A stretch of DNA of 58,259 bases from an uncultured Pelagibacteraceae bacterium (lineage in GTDB: Bacteria > Pseudomonadota > Alphaproteobacteria > Pelagibacterales > Pelagibacteraceae), in the NCBI GenBank assembly GCA_902576395.1, contig CACGVB010000006.1, forward strand, positions 1 to 58,259, written 5' to 3'. The notes under the pieces were generated by a model. That model did no database searches, was not told the DNA's origin, and saw nothing but the letters and a program-made list of their open reading frames with translations. The number at the start of each line of letters is the position of its first letter. Positions within the stretch are counted from its first letter, which is position 1. Positions 54,415-58,259 of the stretch are shown here, in pieces. Made by a program: the position numbers and the translations under genes.

Positions 54415-57250
54415 TAATTTTGCCTACTTTTAAGCTTTGACTTATTTTATTTAAGCCTGTGGAGTTAGAACCTTTAATCATTAAATATTCTTCATTCTTA
54501 ATATCATTTATTATAAAATTTAAGATATCTTTTTTCGAATTTAGTATTTTTCCTCTTTTTTGTGGTTTAATTTTGTTAAATGTTTCAATAACCTCGTTGC
54601 CATATACATAAACTTTGTCAATTTTCGCAGCATTAATATACTGGGCAGCCTCTATATGAAGTTTTTTAGAATATTTACCAAGTTCCAGCATATCACCTAA
54701 TAGCATTAATTTTCTCCTAGATTTAGTATTTAAGTTATTTAATTTATTCACAGCAAATTGAAGAGATAAAGGGTTAGAATTATAACTTTCATCAATAAGA
54801 TTAATTTTTTTTTCTTTTAACTTAATTTTACTTAAATCTCCTCTTCCTTCTGGAAATTTATAATCATTAAAGAAAAATTTATCTAATTTTTCTAAATCAA
54901 AATATATCGATATAACTGCTAAAGTTGATAAGATATTATAAATATAATTTTCTAATTTTTTTTTTATAACAAATTTAAGTTTTTTTTCATTATTTTTAAT
55001 GTAAATAACAGAATGAAATTTTCCACTTTTTATATTTACCAAACTCACGTCTGATTTTTTATTAGTTCCAAATGAAATTATTCTCAATTTTTTTTTTTTA
55101 GATTTAGATTTCAATAATTTAAAAAAATTATCATCTGCATTTAAAATAATTGATCCATGTTGAGGCATGTTATTAATTATCTCTGATTTAGCGTTAGCTA
55201 TACCTTTCAAGTTTCGAAAGTTTTTAACATGAGCATATGAAATATTAGTAATAACACCAACATTCGGCATTATCTTTTTAGTTAGAAAATCAATTTCTCC
55301 TTTCTTATCCATCCCAACTTCAAAAATACCAATTTTATCCATCTTATTTATATTAAATAAAGAAATTGGAACTCCATATTTATTATTAAATGATTTTTTT
55401 GAATAGGATGTTTGAAATATTTTACTCATCATTTGCCCCAGCATCTCCTTTAGAGAAGTTTTACCTGAGGATCCTGTAATTGCTATGGATGAAATATTAG
55501 ATGATACTCTTACAAGTTTGGCAATTTCTGAAAATGTTTTAAATGAGTTTTTAACATATACATTATTTTTGAATTTATTTTTTTTTTTATTCTCGTTAAC
55601 TGAAACAGAGGCTCCATTTTTAAAAGCTTGATTAACAAATTTATTTCCATCAAAGTTTTTTCCTCTTATGCCAAAGAAAATATTATTTTTTTGTACTTTT
55701 CTTGAGTCAATTGAAGCCTCATTAATATTGGTATTCTTTTTTAATTTTTTTTTAGTTATCTCTGAAACTATATTTGATTTCCAATTTTTATTTAAAGATT
55801 TATTTTTAATCTTAATGAATTTTTCAATACAACTTTTATCTGAAAAGAATTTTTTGGTGAAATATTCTTGATATGCTTCATGACCTTTCCCAGCAATAAT
55901 AACTATCTCGTTTGATTTAATATCCAAAATTGCTGATTTTATTGCACTTTCCCTTGATGGTATTTCTAATACTTTGTTCTTTGAAATATTAGACTTTATA
56001 TCTCTTCTTATTTTTTTTGGATCTTCTCCTCTTGGATTGTCATCCGTTAAATATATTTTATCACAATATTTATTTGCAATTGCTCCCATTATTTTTCTTT
56101 TGGGCTTATCTCTCTCTCCTCCGCATCCAAATACTAGTTTAATTTTTCTTAATTCAAATTGCTCTTTAACATTTTGAATACATGTTGTCAGAGCATCCGG
56201 TGTATGGGCATAGTCTAGAATAACAATTCCATTATTATAAAGGTTTCCAATTTTCTCTAATCTTCCATTTACTGGCTTTATATTTTGAATAACTTTTAAA
56301 ATTTTATCTAACGGAATTTTGCTTTTCATTGCTGCCATAATTGCCATTAGTAAATTTTTAATTTGAACTCTTCCAATTAATTTAGTTGAAAAAGAATATT
56401 GCTTTTTATCAAATCTGAATGTAATTTTTTGTTCATCTTTCAAAAATTGATGATCTATTACTACAAAACTCGATTTAGTATTTCCCAATGTAAATTTTTT
56501 GATTTTATTTAATCTAGTTATTTTATTTAAATCCGATGAAATTTTTAGGTCATTATCATAAATAGCATAAGATTTTTTTTTTAATAATTTTTTAAATAAT
56601 ATTAACTTTGAATTAAAATAATTTTTAAAAGTCTTGTGGTAATCTAAATGATCCCGTGTAAAATTCGTAAATATACCAATATCAAACTCTAATCCATCTA
56701 ATCTACTTTGATTTAATCCATGACTTGAAGCTTCCAAAATAACATTTTCAATTTTTTTTTCTTTTAATTTTTTTAAAATTTTATTTATTTGGATTGTATC
56801 AAAAGTAGTATTGAGGAATTTTTTTTTTTCTTTTAAACCATTAACACCTAATGTTCCAATTGAAGCAACTTTAATTTTATTATAGGTAAGAATTTGAAAA
56901 TAAAAATTTGCTATAGATGATTTACCATTTGTACCAGTAACTCCTATAAGGTTGTTTGGTTTTATGTTATATATTTTAGAACTAAATTTAGCTAGTAAAT
57001 TTCTTGGGTTATGATTGTTTAAAAATAAAATATTATTTTTCCAGTGATTTGTCTTAATTTTGTCGCTAATTATTATTTTTGATCCATTTCTTACTGCATC
57101 TTTTATAAACAAATTTCCATCTGTATTATTTCCTTTAAATGCAAAAAAAATATATCCCTCTTTTACCTCTTTTGAATTAAAAGCTATTCCTTTAAAACTT
57201 AACTTATGGTATTTTTTTTGAAGATTTGGAAAGTAGTCTTTAAGCAACAT
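54404..57250 (-). CDS. murE-murF: MurE-MurF fusion ligase
   Basis: One 948-residue open frame joining two successive peptidoglycan ligases. Residues 1 to about 480 are MurE: substrate domain, ATP loop GTNGKS at 106-111, FTNFTRDHLDYHKT, DYAHTPDAL near 347, the meso-diaminopimelate motif DNPR at 404-407 and AGKGHE at 453-458. Residues about 485-948 are MurF: DSRKVQKNNIFFGIRGKNFD, ATP loop GSSGKT at 593-598, NNKYGVP near 622, FEVGM, and DESYNSNP. Both halves look complete, so one polypeptide adds diaminopimelate then D-Ala-D-Ala. The linker is only a few residues. Confidence 0.95.
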   Translation of the reverse strand: MLLKDYFPNLQKKYHKLSFKGIAFNSKEVKEGYIFFAFKGNNTDGNLFIKDAVRNGSKIIISDKIKTNHWKNNILFLNNHNPRNLLAKFSSKIYNIKPNNLIGVTGTNGKSSIANFYFQILTYNKIKVASIGTLGVNGLKEKKKFLNTTFDTIQINKILKKLKEKKIENVILEASSHGLNQSRLDGLEFDIGIFTNFTRDHLDYHKTFKNYFNSKLILFKKLLKKKSYAIYDNDLKISSDLNKITRLNKIKKFTLGNTKSSFVVIDHQFLKDEQKITFRFDKKQYSFSTKLIGRVQIKNLLMAIMAAMKSKIPLDKILKVIQNIKPVNGRLEKIGNLYNNGIVILDYAHTPDALTTCIQNVKEQFELRKIKLVFGCGGERDKPKRKIMGAIANKYCDKIYLTDDNPRGEDPKKIRRDIKSNISKNKVLEIPSRESAIKSAILDIKSNEIVIIAGKGHEAYQEYFTKKFFSDKSCIEKFIKIKNKSLNKNWKSNIVSEITKKKLKKNTNINEASIDSRKVQKNNIFFGIRGKNFDGNKFVNQAFKNGASVSVNENKKKNKFKNNVYVKNSFKTFSEIAKLVRVSSNISSIAITGSSGKTSLKEMLGQMMSKIFQTSYSKKSFNNKYGVPISLFNINKMDKIGIFEVGMDKKGEIDFLTKKIMPNVGVITNISYAHVKNFRNLKGIANAKSEIINNMPQHGSIILNADDNFFKLLKSKSKKKKLRIISFGTNKKSDVSLVNIKSGKFHSVIYIKNNEKKLKFVIKKKLENYIYNILSTLAVISIYFDLEKLDKFFFNDYKFPEGRGDLSKIKLKEKKINLIDESYNSNPLSLQFAVNKLNNLNTKSRRKLMLLGDMLELGKYSKKLHIEAAQYINAAKIDKVYVYGNEVIETFNKIKPQKRGKILNSKKDILNFIINDIKNEEYLMIKGSNSTGLNKISQSLKVGKINAF

Positions 57251-57261
57251 GATTTACGCTC

Positions 57262-58259
57262 TTAATATTTTGTGGCTAAAATTGGCCCGATTTTATCTAT
57301 TATCTGACCTGTAACCCAGACAGTGGTCCAGCCCGCCGTATTTCTCCAATTACCTTTATAAGGATATCTTTCATCTCTATAATGATAAACAAATTCTCTA
57401 TTTGCTTTAGGTTCATCCAACATTACTGCCAATACAAATTTAGGATCTGAGGTTGGAAAAACTGAAGCAAAGGTGTTAATTTTTTTTTTAGAATAGCCAC
57501 CTTCTGAGGGTTGATCAGCAGTTCCTGTTTTCCCCCCTATTTCATAACCTTTCACATTCGCAAAACCTGCTGTTCCTTCTTTTGTTGATACAATTTTTCT
57601 AAGAATAGGATTTATTGTTTCTGATAGTTTTTCATTAAGTATTCTTTGTCTTGGTAATTTTTCCTTGTTTAATAATGTAGGCGTTATTTCATATCCTCCA
57701 TTACTTATAATTGAATAACCTTTTGAAAGTTGTAATAAAGTTGTAGCTATTCCATGGCCAAAAGCAACTGTTGCAAGTTTACATTTGCCCCATCTACCTA
57801 ATTGCGTTGTACCTACTTCTTGAATATCAAATTCTAAATTTGATATAATCCCAATTGTTTGAAGAAATTCATTGTAATTTTCAATACCGACTTTTTCAGC
57901 TATTCTAACTGAACCAATATTTCCTGATCTTATCAGAATCTCTTCTGCAGTTAAATTTGAGGGTATTTTATCATCATATTCAGATATGGAATTTCCCGCA
58001 CAAGTAATTCTTTTTTTAAGATCTTTAAATTCTGTTTCTGGTTCCACAACATTGTACTGTAAACCTGCAGCCAAAGTAAACGTTTTAAAAACAGATCCAA
58101 ATTCATAAACACCTTTTGTTACTCTATTGATATATTTTACATCATTTAGTTTTTCTCTTTTGTTAAGATCAAAATCTGGAAGAGATACCATTGATAAAAT
58201 GTTACCATTATTTATATCCATTAAAATTGCAGCACTTCCAATATTTTGAAATATATCTT
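57262..58259 (-). CDS. ftsI: Division transpeptidase FtsI (PBP3), N-terminus beyond the window
   Basis: The C-terminal part of the septal peptidoglycan transpeptidase, partner of FtsW. The frame is open through the window end; the first ATG at 58221 is internal and is preceded in frame by sequence continuing the domain (QNIGSAAILMDINNG). Active-site motifs are present: SxxK in EFGSVFKTF, SxN in IRSGNIGSV, and KTGT in IGGKTGTADQ. It is the first gene of the cluster part seen here, 11 bases before murE-murF. Confidence 0.93.
   Translation of the reverse strand, partial: DIFQNIGSAAILMDINNGNILSMVSLPDFDLNKREKLNDVKYINRVTKGVYEFGSVFKTFTLAAGLQYNVVEPETEFKDLKKRITCAGNSISEYDDKIPSNLTAEEILIRSGNIGSVRIAEKVGIENYNEFLQTIGIISNLEFDIQEVGTTQLGRWGKCKLATVAFGHGIATTLLQLSKGYSIISNGGYEITPTLLNKEKLPRQRILNEKLSETINPILRKIVSTKEGTAGFANVKGYEIGGKTGTADQPSEGGYSKKKINTFASVFPTSDPKFVLAVMLDEPKANREFVYHYRDERYPYKGNWRNTAGWTTVWVTGQIIDKIGPILATKY

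Noticed and set aside
54404..57250. MurE-MurF fusion as a sequencing artefact
   Set aside because: The frame is continuous, both halves are complete and the join falls at a natural domain boundary, so an artefact would need a precise loss of stop and start.

Overview
The window reads as chromosomal DNA of a SAR11-clade alphaproteobacterium (Candidatus Pelagibacter or close kin). The evidence is very AT-rich sequence with Lys/Asn/Ile-rich proteins, about 98% coding density with genes overlapping by 1-23 bases, a proteorhodopsin operon with ferredoxin and ferredoxin reductase, a TRAP transporter, an alphaproteobacterial SOS box and an alphaproteobacterial dcw order ending lpxC-bamD-ligA. I see no IS element, prophage, CRISPR array, tRNA or rRNA. 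No gene-free stretch reaches 300 bases; the longest are about 215 bp upstream of proteorhodopsin and 166 bp upstream of umuD.

Layout. 1-2156 (-): TRAP transporter dctP-dctQ-dctM, with a hairpin after dctP; dctM runs off the left edge. 2270-2884 (+): TerC-family membrane protein. 2881-10158 (-): nine closely packed genes, psd-pssA-GT8-like-rlmE-guaB-TPR-guaA-gloA-panB, covering phosphatidylethanolamine synthesis, rRNA methylation and GMP synthesis. 10237-11451 (+): icd. 11443-18537 (-): alaS, recA, an outer-membrane TolC-like protein, a glycerate-kinase-like enzyme and two GFA proteins. 18704-20354 (+): umuDC behind a perfect GAAC-N7-GAAC SOS box; recA has a one-mismatch version.

20405-26339 (-) is the most accessory-looking part. 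It holds a translationally coupled DUF1800-DUF1501-glycosidase-like secreted module, then an integral-membrane glycosyltransferase, a 41-residue membrane peptide and a GT2 glycosyltransferase coupled by ATGA and TAATG overlaps. 26419-26835 (+) is a DksA-like protein with a degenerate zinc finger. 26836-29637 (-) is proteorhodopsin-ferredoxin-ferredoxin reductase-GST. 29853-31751 (+) is propionyl-CoA synthetase. 31758-40931 holds a dihydroorotase-like enzyme, YgfZ, a MazG-like protein, FumC, an AsmA-like protein, UvrD and an M24 peptidase.

40923-58259 (-) is the division and cell wall cluster in transcription order: ftsI (partial), a murE-murF fusion, mraY, murD, ftsW, murG, murC, murB, ddl, ftsQ, ftsA, lpxC, bamD, ligA. 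It can make UDP-MurNAc-pentapeptide and lipid II and starts lipid A synthesis. ftsZ is not between ftsA and lpxC, and recN is not between bamD and ligA.

Most-worth-checking items: the DUF1800-DUF1501-glycosidase operon, the 41-residue coupled membrane peptide, the SOS boxes, the IMP dehydrogenase lacking CBS domains, the murE-murF fusion, the ftsZ gap, and the His-to-Gln change in the dihydroorotase metal motif. Several starts were moved from the longest ORF to better-supported positions (recA, guaA, murB, murD, pepP-like, dksA-like, ferredoxin, proteorhodopsin, lpxC, DUF1800).
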